From: Megasphaera lornae
Lineage (GTDB): Bacteria; Bacillota; Negativicutes; Veillonellales; Megasphaeraceae
NCBI RefSeq assembly: GCF_000214495.1
Contig: NZ_AFIJ01000020.1
Coordinates: 16,677-80,676, forward strand
Direction of reading: 5' to 3'
Length of the DNA stretch: 64,000 nucleotides
Under the pieces are notes generated by a model. The model was not told the DNA's origin. It searched no databases and saw only the letters and a list, made by a program, of their open reading frames with translations. Position numbers and translations under genes: made by a program. This document shows positions 53,446-61,739 of the stretch, piece after piece. Position 1 is the stretch's first letter, and each line of letters begins with the position of its first letter.

Positions 53446-54384
53446 TCATTGCTTTCGCAACAACACTTTTTGTACGGCACGGTACACATCCGCTTCTCCC
53501 AAATGATAGGCCTGTACTAATTCTTCGGGATTCCCGGAAGAGCCGAAACAGTCTTGAATCCCCACTGTCTCTACAGGGGTACAACAGCACCGACTCAAGG
53601 TTTCACAAACCGCACTGCCTAAACCGCCAATTTGCTGATGTTCTTCACATACGACAACAGCGCCGGTTTGTGCCGCATACCGGCAAATGCCTTCTTCATC
53701 CAAAGGTTTGACCGTATGCACATTGACGACTGCCGCTTCTATTCCTTGTGCGGCCAGTTGCGCCGCCACTTGCAAACAGGTGGCCACCATGATGCCGTTA
53801 GCAAATAAGGTGACATCCGTCCCTTCTCGCAGACAAGCGACTTTTCCTAAGGTAAACGGCGTATGTTCATTGGTAATAACGGCTACCGGGTTCCGCCCGA
53901 AACGTAAGTATGACGGACCTTTCACCGCATATAAAGCCAGTGTTGCTTTATAGGTTTCCCAATAATCACAAGGGACTACGATGGTCATATTCGGAATGGT
54001 GCGCATTAACGCCACATCCTCCAGTGCCTGATGGGTCCCTCCGTCGGGACCGACAGAAATGCCGGCATGAGCCCCGCCCAATTTGACATTAAGGCGATTA
54101 TAACAGACCGTATTCCGAATTTGTTCCCAAGCTCGCCCCGTTAAAAAAACACCGTATGTAGAAACAAACGGCGACAGACCGGCCGCCGCCATTCCGGCAG
54201 CCGTTCCTACTAAATCCTGTTCCGAAATACCGACATTCACATAGCGGTCGGCATATTGCCGCCGCACCCAGTCTGTACGAGTGGAAGTGGCTACATCCGC
54301 ATCCAGTACGATAACTTCTTCATGTTGTTTACATAATTCCAATAATGCCCGACCATAACCGTCACGCATGGGTACTTTTTCCAT
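53446..54384 (-). CDS. tktB: Transketolase, C-terminal subunit
   Basis: 312 residues. It is the pyrimidine-binding and C-terminal half of transketolase as a separate polypeptide. Visible segments: VLDADVATSTRTDWV, NVGISEQDLVGTAAGMAAAG (the pyrimidine-side Glu), AGISVGPDGGTHQALEDVALMR and VVCEEHQQIGGLGSAV. It pairs with the N-terminal subunit upstream to move two-carbon ketol units in the pentose phosphate pathway. The ATG overlaps the upstream TAA by one base (TAATG), so translation is coupled and the subunits are made in step. Confidence 0.94.
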   Translation of the reverse strand: MEKVPMRDGYGRALLELCKQHEEVIVLDADVATSTRTDWVRRQYADRYVNVGISEQDLVGTAAGMAAAGLSPFVSTYGVFLTGRAWEQIRNTVCYNRLNVKLGGAHAGISVGPDGGTHQALEDVALMRTIPNMTIVVPCDYWETYKATLALYAVKGPSYLRFGRNPVAVITNEHTPFTLGKVACLREGTDVTLFANGIMVATCLQVAAQLAAQGIEAAVVNVHTVKPLDEEGICRYAAQTGAVVVCEEHQQIGGLGSAVCETLSRCCCTPVETVGIQDCFGSSGNPEELVQAYHLGEADVYRAVQKVLLRKQ

Positions 54385-55205
54385 TACCGTTCCTCCCGGG
54401 TCAATTCCCTCATCGCACTCTTGTATTGCCTTTCATTCGGTGCCGTACCGTGCCACTCCGCTTGATTTTCCATATAAGAAACGCCTTTTCCTTTTACCGT
54501 GTTTGCCAAAATGACGGACGGCTTTCCCCGCCGTTCTTCGGCCTGTCGAAAGGCCTCATACAATGCCGGTATGCTGTGTCCGTCGACGCACGTTGCGTGC
54601 CAGCCGAAACTTTGCCACTGCGTCGCCGCCGCGTTCATATTTTTAATTCCGGCCACGGCATCAACCAGCTGCAACCCATTAACATCGACAATCAGACAGA
54701 CATTATCCAACTTATGTTGTGCCGCAAACATGGCGGCTTCCCAAATCTGGCCTTCCTGTTGTTCGCCGTCACCGATAAGACAAAATACATGCGATGTCGA
54801 CTGCTGTCGTTTTAATGCCCAGGCCATCCCGTTGGCAATAGACAAACCTTGCCCCAAGGAGCCTACGGCCATATCCAAACAGGGCAATTTTTCCATATTC
54901 GGATGTCCCTGTAAAGCGCTTCCCAATTTTCGCAACGTATGTAAGCTTTCCCGAGGAAAAAATCCTTTATGTGCCAACACACTGTAATATGCAGGCGCCG
55001 CATGTCCTTTAGATAAAATAAAACGATCCCGCAACGGATCTTGCGGCTGTGCCGGATTACATCGAAATACATCGGTAAAATACAGCGTCACCATAATTTC
55101 TACGGCCGACAATGAACTCCCGGGATGCCCGGATCCGGCCAAATATATAGACTGTACCGTATCCTTACGTACTTGCCGGCACAGCTCTTGTAGTTGTTTG
55201 CTCAT
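54384..55205 (-). CDS. tktA: Transketolase, N-terminal subunit
   Basis: 273 residues from the ATG at 55205 with AGGAGG 9 nt upstream. It is the diphosphate-binding half of the enzyme. Motifs: YLAGSGHPGSSLSAVE (thiamine diphosphate site), ILSKGHAAPAYYSVL, LGQGLSIANGMAWALK and the metal loop LIGDGEQQEGQIWEA. The final segment VKGKGVSYMENQAEWHG is also conserved. It is the first gene of a two-gene operon with the C-terminal subunit. Split transketolases are common in Firmicutes and Archaea. Confidence 0.94.
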   Translation of the reverse strand: MSKQLQELCRQVRKDTVQSIYLAGSGHPGSSLSAVEIMVTLYFTDVFRCNPAQPQDPLRDRFILSKGHAAPAYYSVLAHKGFFPRESLHTLRKLGSALQGHPNMEKLPCLDMAVGSLGQGLSIANGMAWALKRQQSTSHVFCLIGDGEQQEGQIWEAAMFAAQHKLDNVCLIVDVNGLQLVDAVAGIKNMNAAATQWQSFGWHATCVDGHSIPALYEAFRQAEERRGKPSVILANTVKGKGVSYMENQAEWHGTAPNERQYKSAMRELTREER

Positions 55206-55438
55206 GCCAACGTGCCTCCTGTCAGCGATTGCTGAAAAATACGGAAAAACGCATCGGTGCTTGCATATTCCGACCAATGCGTTTACAAAAAATCGTATGT
55301 CAACACGTATGTTTTCTTTTTACGTGTATATATACGGACAGAACCCCCAGGCTCTCCTCCGCTCTTTGTATTGTACACTGATTATCTAAGCAAGTCAATT
55401 TATTATGCGTGTATCGCATAATAAATATAACAGGTCGG

Positions 55439-56323
55439 TCACTTCTCTTTTTCCGAAAAGGCTGCACCCTCTTGCAACGTTTTCGTCCACGCCTCGGCAA
55501 CCGCTGCAAATTCTTGTAAATCCAAAGTTTCTCCGCGTCTTTCACCGTCGATCTGCGCCTCCCGCAACATACGCGTTACCGTTTCTTTGGAAATCCCCGC
55601 TCCCTGTAACGCATTACGGAATACTTTTCGTCGTTGTGCAAATGCCGCTTTTACCACTTTAAAAAAACGAGCTTCTTCTTGCACCTTTACAGGCGGTTCC
55701 GTACGTACTTGTAAGGCTACCACTGCCGAGGTCACTTCCGGTGCCGGCATAAACGCCTGTGGCGGAATTTCAAATAACAGCTCCGCTTGCGTATAATATT
55801 GAACCGCAACGGAAAGCGCTCCGTACACCTTACTTCCCGGGGCGGCCACCATACGTTGCGCCACTTCTTTTTGCACCATAAATACCAATCGGCGTATCGG
55901 CAATCGTTGTTCCAACAACTGCATGATAATCGGCGTCGTAATATAATACGGCAAATTCGCACACACCGTAAACGGCTTGTGTTCCATAATATCCGGAATG
56001 GACACCCGCATAATATCCCCATGTATGACCTGCACATTATCATAATGAGCCAAGGTTTTAGCTAAAATCGGCAACAACCCGGCATCCACCTCTACGGCGC
56101 GCACAGCAGCGCCGGTTTCTGCCAGCGCTTGGGTCAACGTACCTATGCCCGGACCGATTTCCAACACTTGCTCTCCGGGAGTTAACGCGGCCGCTTCCGC
56201 AATAGCGGCTACCGCCTCATGACGAATGAGAAAATTCTGCCCCAATTTTTTATTCATATGCAACCCGAAGCGTCTTACTATATAGCGCACGACTTCAGGG
56301 TTGGCTAAATCCACTTCTTTCAT
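55439..56323 (-). CDS. rsmA: 16S rRNA dimethyladenosine transferase
   Basis: 294 residues from the ATG at 56323, which overlaps the rnmV stop by 4 nt (ATGA). It dimethylates A1518 and A1519 of 16S rRNA in late 30S assembly. N-terminal GLHMNKKLGQNFLI, SAM motif VLEIGPGIGTLT and catalytic motif ANLPYYIT are all present. The extension to 56362 has no family match. It is the third gene of the PLP-enzyme/rnmV/rsmA unit; rnmV-rsmA adjacency is common in Firmicutes. Confidence 0.96.
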   Translation of the reverse strand: MKEVDLANPEVVRYIVRRFGLHMNKKLGQNFLIRHEAVAAIAEAAALTPGEQVLEIGPGIGTLTQALAETGAAVRAVEVDAGLLPILAKTLAHYDNVQVIHGDIMRVSIPDIMEHKPFTVCANLPYYITTPIIMQLLEQRLPIRRLVFMVQKEVAQRMVAAPGSKVYGALSVAVQYYTQAELLFEIPPQAFMPAPEVTSAVVALQVRTEPPVKVQEEARFFKVVKAAFAQRRKVFRNALQGAGISKETVTRMLREAQIDGERRGETLDLQEFAAVAEAWTKTLQEGAAFSEKEK

Positions 56324-56868
56324 CCGTTGTTCTCTCCCAATTGCGCCAAAGCCGCCTGCCATTCTTGACGGGTGACGCCATAATGATTTAAACGTTGTAA
56401 AAATTGTTTCGCATTTCCATAACCGATTCCCAACAACGCACCCAAGGCCTCACGGCGCGTTGCCGCCGTTGCCGTGCCGTTACATCCCGCGTCCCATATA
56501 TCTTGCATCGTAAAGGTTTCCGACACCGCCATTTCCGTACCTCTGGTTTTTTCCAATGCCCGTACAATCGAAGCCGCCGACGCCTGCTCGACGCCCAAAT
56601 CATGATTGGCTATCGCTTCTTGCCGAGGAATAAAGGCATGTTTCGCCTTCGGAAAGCGCTGTGCCAAGTACTGCCGAATTCTTTCACCGGCACTGTCGGG
56701 ATCCGTCAAAATAATAATTCCCCGCTTTTCATACGCACATTGAATTTTTTGCAACGTATCCGGACGCAAAGAAAAACCGTCTGTCGTAATCATATCCGCT
56801 TCAATATGAGAAGCTCGAATCCTTGCCGCATCCGCTCGTCCTTCCACCACCAATACTTCTTTAAGCAT
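56320..56868 (-). CDS. rnmV: Ribonuclease M5
   Basis: 182 residues from the ATG at 56868, which has GGAGG upstream and overlaps the preceding gene by 8 nt. It performs the last steps of 5S rRNA maturation. The Toprim domain starts EVLVVEGRADAARI (catalytic Glu), with DPDSAGERIR as the Asp-x-Asp motif near residue 55 and KAKHAFIPR shortly after. The C-terminal substrate-binding part ends GVTRQEW. The in-frame extension upstream is inside the previous gene and is rejected. Confidence 0.93.
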   Translation of the reverse strand: MLKEVLVVEGRADAARIRASHIEADMITTDGFSLRPDTLQKIQCAYEKRGIIILTDPDSAGERIRQYLAQRFPKAKHAFIPRQEAIANHDLGVEQASAASIVRALEKTRGTEMAVSETFTMQDIWDAGCNGTATAATRREALGALLGIGYGNAKQFLQRLNHYGVTRQEWQAALAQLGENNG

Positions 56869-58117
56869 GTCCGCCGGCCTCCCTTGCCGCCAAAATATAT
56901 TGTGCCGCCTGCAATACGGCCAATACATTGTGTTCAAACACAATGCCCCCTTGTAAATAAATCACATAGGGCTCCCGTATGGGACCGTCCGCCGATAATT
57001 CAATCGAGGACCCCTGCACAAAGTCCCCTGCCGCCATAATGATTTTATCCGCATATCCCGGCATCGCATCCGGAATCGGGGCTACATGAGCATCTACCGG
57101 AGAAGAAGACTGTATACCCCGACAAAACAAACACATATTTTCTTCATTTTGCAAATATACGGTTTGAATTAAATCCGCACGCCGCTCTTGCGGAGACGGC
57201 GAAACAGTAAATCCCAACCGCTCAAAAACCGTCGCTGCAAACACGGCTCCTTTGATGGCCTGTGCCGTCACATGCGGTGCCATAAAAAAGCCCTGAAAAA
57301 AAAGGCGATATCCGGCTGCATACGACCCCAACTCATCGCCCAATCCGGGAGCCGTCAAGTAATCCGCCGCCGCTTCTACCCATTCTTTTTTACCGGCAAT
57401 ATATCCCCCTGTCGGAGCCAAGCCGCCACCGGCATTTTTAATCAAAGACCCCGCTATAATATCCGCTCCCGCTTCCAACGGTTCTTCCCGTGCAGTAAAC
57501 TCGCCGTAACAATTATCCACAAAACAAATCGTCTGCGGACTGCACGTTTTTACAACTTCCACAATCTTCCGTATATCCGCCGGCGTCAGCGACTTACGCG
57601 CACTATATCCCCGAGAACGCTGAATTAAAGCCACTTTCGGCTTATATTCCGTCATGGCTCGGGCGATAGCTTCCAAATCGTACCGATTATCTCGTAACGG
57701 TACTTCTTCATACAACACGCCTTTTTCTTTGAGCGACCGCGGCGTATGCCGGGCATACCCGATAACCCCCTGCATCGTATCATACGGAGCGCCCGCCAAC
57801 GATACCAGCCGCTCGCCCTTTGCCAATAATGCGCACAACACGGTTGCCAAGGTATGGGTGCCGGAAACAAAATGAGGCCGTACCAACGCTTTTTCGGCAC
57901 GAAACACACGGGCATATACTTCATCCAATTTTTCCCGGCCCAAATCACTATACCCATACCCGGATGTCCCGGCAAATTGAAACGCCGAAACGCGACATTC
58001 CTTATACGCTTGCAATACCTTTTCCGTATTTTTCAGAGCCACCCGGTCAATATATTCAAATTGTTCCGCACAAGCTTCCATCGCTTGTTGTCGTAATGTT
58101 TCAAAATCTATAGGCAC
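56861..58117 (-). CDS. PLP-dependent enzyme, methionine gamma-lyase family (PF06838 type)
   Basis: 418 residues. It resembles the family long labelled aluminium-resistance protein, a fold-type I PLP enzyme of uncertain substrate. Segments: FAGTSGYGYSDLGREKLDEVYARVF near 48, RPHFVSGTHTLATVLCALL, VALIQRSRGYSARKSLT, the PLP Lys227 in GSLIKNAGGGLAPTGG, and APGLGDELGSY. It is first in a coupled unit with rnmV (8-nt overlap) and lies 4 nt downstream of miaA, so it probably belongs to the long mutS-mutL-miaA transcript. Confidence 0.9.
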   Translation of the reverse strand: MPIDFETLRQQAMEACAEQFEYIDRVALKNTEKVLQAYKECRVSAFQFAGTSGYGYSDLGREKLDEVYARVFRAEKALVRPHFVSGTHTLATVLCALLAKGERLVSLAGAPYDTMQGVIGYARHTPRSLKEKGVLYEEVPLRDNRYDLEAIARAMTEYKPKVALIQRSRGYSARKSLTPADIRKIVEVVKTCSPQTICFVDNCYGEFTAREEPLEAGADIIAGSLIKNAGGGLAPTGGYIAGKKEWVEAAADYLTAPGLGDELGSYAAGYRLFFQGFFMAPHVTAQAIKGAVFAATVFERLGFTVSPSPQERRADLIQTVYLQNEENMCLFCRGIQSSSPVDAHVAPIPDAMPGYADKIIMAAGDFVQGSSIELSADGPIREPYVIYLQGGIVFEHNVLAVLQAAQYILAAREAGGHA

Positions 58118-58121
58118 TTCA

Positions 58122-59066
58122 TTATTCCTTTCTGCAAAAAAATGCGGTTACTTCCCGCCACACCGTTTGTACCAGCGACGTTTCCGAAGCGAATGCGGTT
58201 TTATCGAACCAGTGAATGTACGGCATGCGACGATACCAGGTCCATTGTCGTTTGGCAAAACGACGCGTACGGGTCTTAATATTGGCTATCGCCTGCGGCA
58301 ACGATAAAGTACCTTGTATACACGCCGCCAACTCTTCATATCCAATCGCCTTCATCGCCTGATTTTCCGTACCGTATCCGCACCGCAAAAGATATGCCGC
58401 TTCCTGTTGCCAACCTGCCGCTATCATGCGGTCAATCCGCTGTTCAATCCGTTGATATAAGATAAACCGGGGTAAGGAAAGACCGATAACATACGCATCA
58501 TACACCAATCCGTTCGCCTTACCGGCACGTACAAATTTTTTACCCTCACCATGTTCGATAGCGGCTACCAAGCGCACCAACCGATTGGTATTAGCCAGCA
58601 ATTCATGCCAATCCGCCGGTTCCCATGCCGTTTCACGGATAATATATTTGCGCAATGCCGTTTCTCCTAACGAGGCAATACGTTGCCGAGCTTGTGCTCG
58701 CTGCGCCGTAGTAACGGACGGCGCGGAAAAATCATACCCTTCCAGCAAAGATTGCACATACAGACCGGTGCCGCCGACCAACACGGGAATTTTTCCCCCG
58801 GCATTAATACGCCGAATAAGTTCCTTTGCCTGTGCGCAAAACAAAGCCGCCGAATAGGGTTCTCCCGGTTCGGCAATATCAATCAAATAATGACGATGCC
58901 CGGCCAACTCCGCTGCGGACGGTTTGGCCGTACCGATATTCATATGCCTATAAATTTGATACGCATCCCCGGATATAAGCGGGGCCTGCAACTTTTTTGC
59001 CAACGCCAAGCTGAGTGCCGTTTTTCCCACGGCGGTCGGTCCCACAATAGCGATTACCTTATCCAT
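58122..59066 (-). CDS. miaA: tRNA dimethylallyltransferase
   Basis: 314 residues. It prenylates A37 of tRNAs reading UNN codons. The P-loop is GPTAVGKTALSLALAKKL; the DMAPP/tRNA site is DAYQIYRHMNIGTAKPS, then HYLIDIAEPGEPYSAALF and PVLVGGTGLYVQSLLEG. The late QAMKAIGYEELAA and TRRFAKRQWTWYRR segments are diagnostic. It overlaps the upstream methyltransferase gene by 8 nt. Confidence 0.96.
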   Translation of the reverse strand: MDKVIAIVGPTAVGKTALSLALAKKLQAPLISGDAYQIYRHMNIGTAKPSAAELAGHRHYLIDIAEPGEPYSAALFCAQAKELIRRINAGGKIPVLVGGTGLYVQSLLEGYDFSAPSVTTAQRAQARQRIASLGETALRKYIIRETAWEPADWHELLANTNRLVRLVAAIEHGEGKKFVRAGKANGLVYDAYVIGLSLPRFILYQRIEQRIDRMIAAGWQQEAAYLLRCGYGTENQAMKAIGYEELAACIQGTLSLPQAIANIKTRTRRFAKRQWTWYRRMPYIHWFDKTAFASETSLVQTVWREVTAFFCRKE

Positions 59067-59844
59067 GCTTCCACTCTCCCTTTAGGATGACATACTGAAT
59101 GCGGCTATATTTTCCCCCTATTTTTGTACCCGAAAAAGCGTTTTCCCGGGCTGTATGAAAGGCCCTTTCTTTGATTACTACACGAGCACATTTTTTTAAA
59201 GCTTGCTGAATAATTGACGGGGACAGTGTGGTACGAGGCAAAAGAGACCGTAACGGTTGAAAATTACTGCTCGTCATAATCGGACCGGTAAACATGGGGT
59301 CAAAATAAATAACATCAAACGGCTCCCGTATGCGTTCCAATGCCTCCGTATAATCAGCAACTTTTAAAGAAATACGTCGTAACGCCGCCGTTACATCCGC
59401 TTGTTGATGTACATAATGTTGAAACCCCCACGCCGTTATTGCCGCCAATTCAGGAGATTTTTCCCACGCCTGCACCTCCGATCCCGCCGGCAGACCGAAA
59501 GAAAGAATCGCCGCATCCGCTCCCAATCCGCAGGTGCAATCCAGTACCCGTCCCGCTTGTTTCAATCCTACTGCCGTCAATAAATAATCCGGTTCCTGTC
59601 TTCGCAACCGCTGAATTCGCAACTGTGCCATTTGCAAACTAAAAAAATGTCTCCCTGTAGGCGTAATCAGTTCCGGTCCCTGTGCCGTATATACCAATAA
59701 AGGGTACCCGTAGTCGGTCGCCAACGCCGACAAACTGCGTTTGTTCCGCAAAATAAACGTATGATTCGTCCGGATCGCCCACTTTTGAGCCGCTTTTACA
59801 ATTGTTTCTCCGGCATTTACGGAGGTGGTTACAATCGGGCTCAT
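59059..59844 (-). CDS. Class I SAM-dependent methyltransferase (RsmJ-like)
   Basis: 261 residues. SAM motif I is VLDCTCGLGADAAIL near residue 98, and the catalytic-type motif is VIYFDPMF near 178. The overall pattern resembles the RsmJ rRNA methyltransferase family, but I could not confirm that; the N-terminal 75 residues (NHTFILRNKRSLSALATDYGYPLLVYT) are shared with the family. It overlaps mutL by 4 nt and miaA by 8 nt, a translationally coupled cluster. Confidence 0.85.
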   Translation of the reverse strand: MSPIVTTSVNAGETIVKAAQKWAIRTNHTFILRNKRSLSALATDYGYPLLVYTAQGPELITPTGRHFFSLQMAQLRIQRLRRQEPDYLLTAVGLKQAGRVLDCTCGLGADAAILSFGLPAGSEVQAWEKSPELAAITAWGFQHYVHQQADVTAALRRISLKVADYTEALERIREPFDVIYFDPMFTGPIMTSSNFQPLRSLLPRTTLSPSIIQQALKKCARVVIKERAFHTARENAFSGTKIGGKYSRIQYVILKGEWKHG

Positions 59845-61739
59845 GTGCGTTTAAACAATTTCGCCAACTCGGCGGCCGTAAACCGAATAATCACCGGACG
59901 TCCATGAGGGCAAACAAACGGTTTTTCTGTTCGGAACAAGTCTTCCAATAATTTTTGCATTTCCCGTATCGTAATTTTATCCCCCGCCTTAATCGCACCC
60001 CGACAAGCCATATATGCCAACGCGCGATGACGAATCGTCGCCTTATCCCAATGTTTATTTTCCCGCAATCCCCGACATATAGTTTGTAACGATTCTTTAA
60101 TTTCTCCGCCGGGCAAATCCGCCGGTACTTCCTCTATCCGTATCGTCGTCGGTCCCGCTTCCGAATACGTATATCCCAACTTACGAAACAACTCCCGCTG
60201 TTCGGTAAGAAGAACCATATCCGTTTCATCCGCTTCCACAAATTCCGGCGTTAATAATTGCTGACTCGGTACATTTTCCATTTGTCGGCAAAACCGATCA
60301 TAGCGTACCCGTTCATGTGCCGCATGTTGATCAATAATATATAAATCCCGTCCTTTTTTAGCAATAATATAGCAATCCGCCACTGCCCCCAAAGGAACAA
60401 AATCCGTTTCTTCTTCAAAATGAATCTGCGCATCCGGTCGGGTCGTCGCCTCCCCGGCGTGTAAAGCAACCGAAAAATCCCGTTCGGTCCCCGGCGCCGC
60501 AGTATACGGATTTTCACGCCTTTCCCGCACTGACGCCACCGGCGCCGATGCCTGCAAAGCGGAACCCCGATGCGCCGCATATCCGGCCGAACGCCGTTCT
60601 TCGGGAATTTCCGGTAAAGTCAGAGCGGTCGGCTCCCACACCCGCTCCGGTTCCTGCGTACGCACAAAATCCGCCGCCGCTTCTTCCCTATGTTGCAGTT
60701 GTCGCGAATCGGCCGCAATCGGACGGGCAATCCGCTCCGGTTCTTCCTGCGCGACCAGGGCGCCGACAATCGCATGATACACGGCGCGATACACCGCTTT
60801 TTCATCGGCAAACTTGATTTCCGTTTTTGCCGGATGCACATTGACATCCAAGGCCGCCGGATCCAGTTGAATATGTAACAACGCAAAGGGATAGCCTGCT
60901 TTAGGCAACATCGCATGATACGCATTATCTATCGCTTTAAATAACATGGGATTATATACAATCCGATGATTGACCACACACGTTTGCCACATACGCGAAC
61001 TTTTTAAAATCGACGGTCTGCCGACAAACCCCGACACGCCGATTTCTTCAGTTTCCGAAGCGCCTAAAGGGAACACTTCTTTAGCCACTTCCGCGCCATA
61101 AATATCGGCAACGGTCTCTTGTAAGGAACCGGAACCGCCCGTCTGCAAAGTCGTACGGCCGTTATTGATAAAAGTAAATCCGATCGCCGGATGAGCCAGA
61201 GATAATTTGGTCAACATTTCACTGATTTTTGCCGTTTCCGTACGCGTACTTTTTAAAAATTTCCGCCGTGCCGGCGTATTAAAAAATAAATCACTCACTT
61301 CCATCGTGGTCCCCGCAGGAGCCCCCACTTGTTCTTGGGTAATAATTTCACCGGCTTGTAACACTAAATGCGAGGCAAATTCATCTTCTTTACGCCGCGT
61401 CGTAATTTGAAAATGAGAGACAGCGGCAATACTCGGCACCGCTTCCCCGCGAAACCCTAACGACGTAATAGAAAAAATATCTTCCACCGTACGAATTTTA
61501 CTCGTTGCATGCCGCACGATACAAATCCGCGCATCTTCCGGTCCCATACCGCAACCGTCATCCGTCACCCGCATATAGGACTGCCCGCCATCGGCAATTT
61601 CCACTTCAATCATCGTTGCTCCGGCATCAATGGAATTTTCCACCAACTCTTTAATGCACGAAGCGGGACGTTCCACCACTTCACCGGCGGCAATTTTATT
61701 ACGTGTCGCTTCATCTAAAACAGCAATGACCGTACTCAT
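59841..61739 (-). CDS. mutL: DNA mismatch repair protein MutL
   Basis: 632 residues. GHKL ATPase motifs: ELVENSIDAGAT, VTDDGCGM and HATSKI with TSLGFRGEA. The C-terminal endonuclease domain is present: IDQHAAHERVRYD corresponds to DQHA(x)2E(x)4E, though its last Glu is Asp here, and VCPHGRP matches the CPHGRP motif. It couples MutS to strand nicking. The ATG overlaps the mutS stop by 4 nt. A Pro/Glu-rich linker (about 345-430) separates the two halves. Confidence 0.96.
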   Translation of the reverse strand: MSTVIAVLDEATRNKIAAGEVVERPASCIKELVENSIDAGATMIEVEIADGGQSYMRVTDDGCGMGPEDARICIVRHATSKIRTVEDIFSITSLGFRGEAVPSIAAVSHFQITTRRKEDEFASHLVLQAGEIITQEQVGAPAGTTMEVSDLFFNTPARRKFLKSTRTETAKISEMLTKLSLAHPAIGFTFINNGRTTLQTGGSGSLQETVADIYGAEVAKEVFPLGASETEEIGVSGFVGRPSILKSSRMWQTCVVNHRIVYNPMLFKAIDNAYHAMLPKAGYPFALLHIQLDPAALDVNVHPAKTEIKFADEKAVYRAVYHAIVGALVAQEEPERIARPIAADSRQLQHREEAAADFVRTQEPERVWEPTALTLPEIPEERRSAGYAAHRGSALQASAPVASVRERRENPYTAAPGTERDFSVALHAGEATTRPDAQIHFEEETDFVPLGAVADCYIIAKKGRDLYIIDQHAAHERVRYDRFCRQMENVPSQQLLTPEFVEADETDMVLLTEQRELFRKLGYTYSEAGPTTIRIEEVPADLPGGEIKESLQTICRGLRENKHWDKATIRHRALAYMACRGAIKAGDKITIREMQKLLEDLFRTEKPFVCPHGRPVIIRFTAAELAKLFKRT

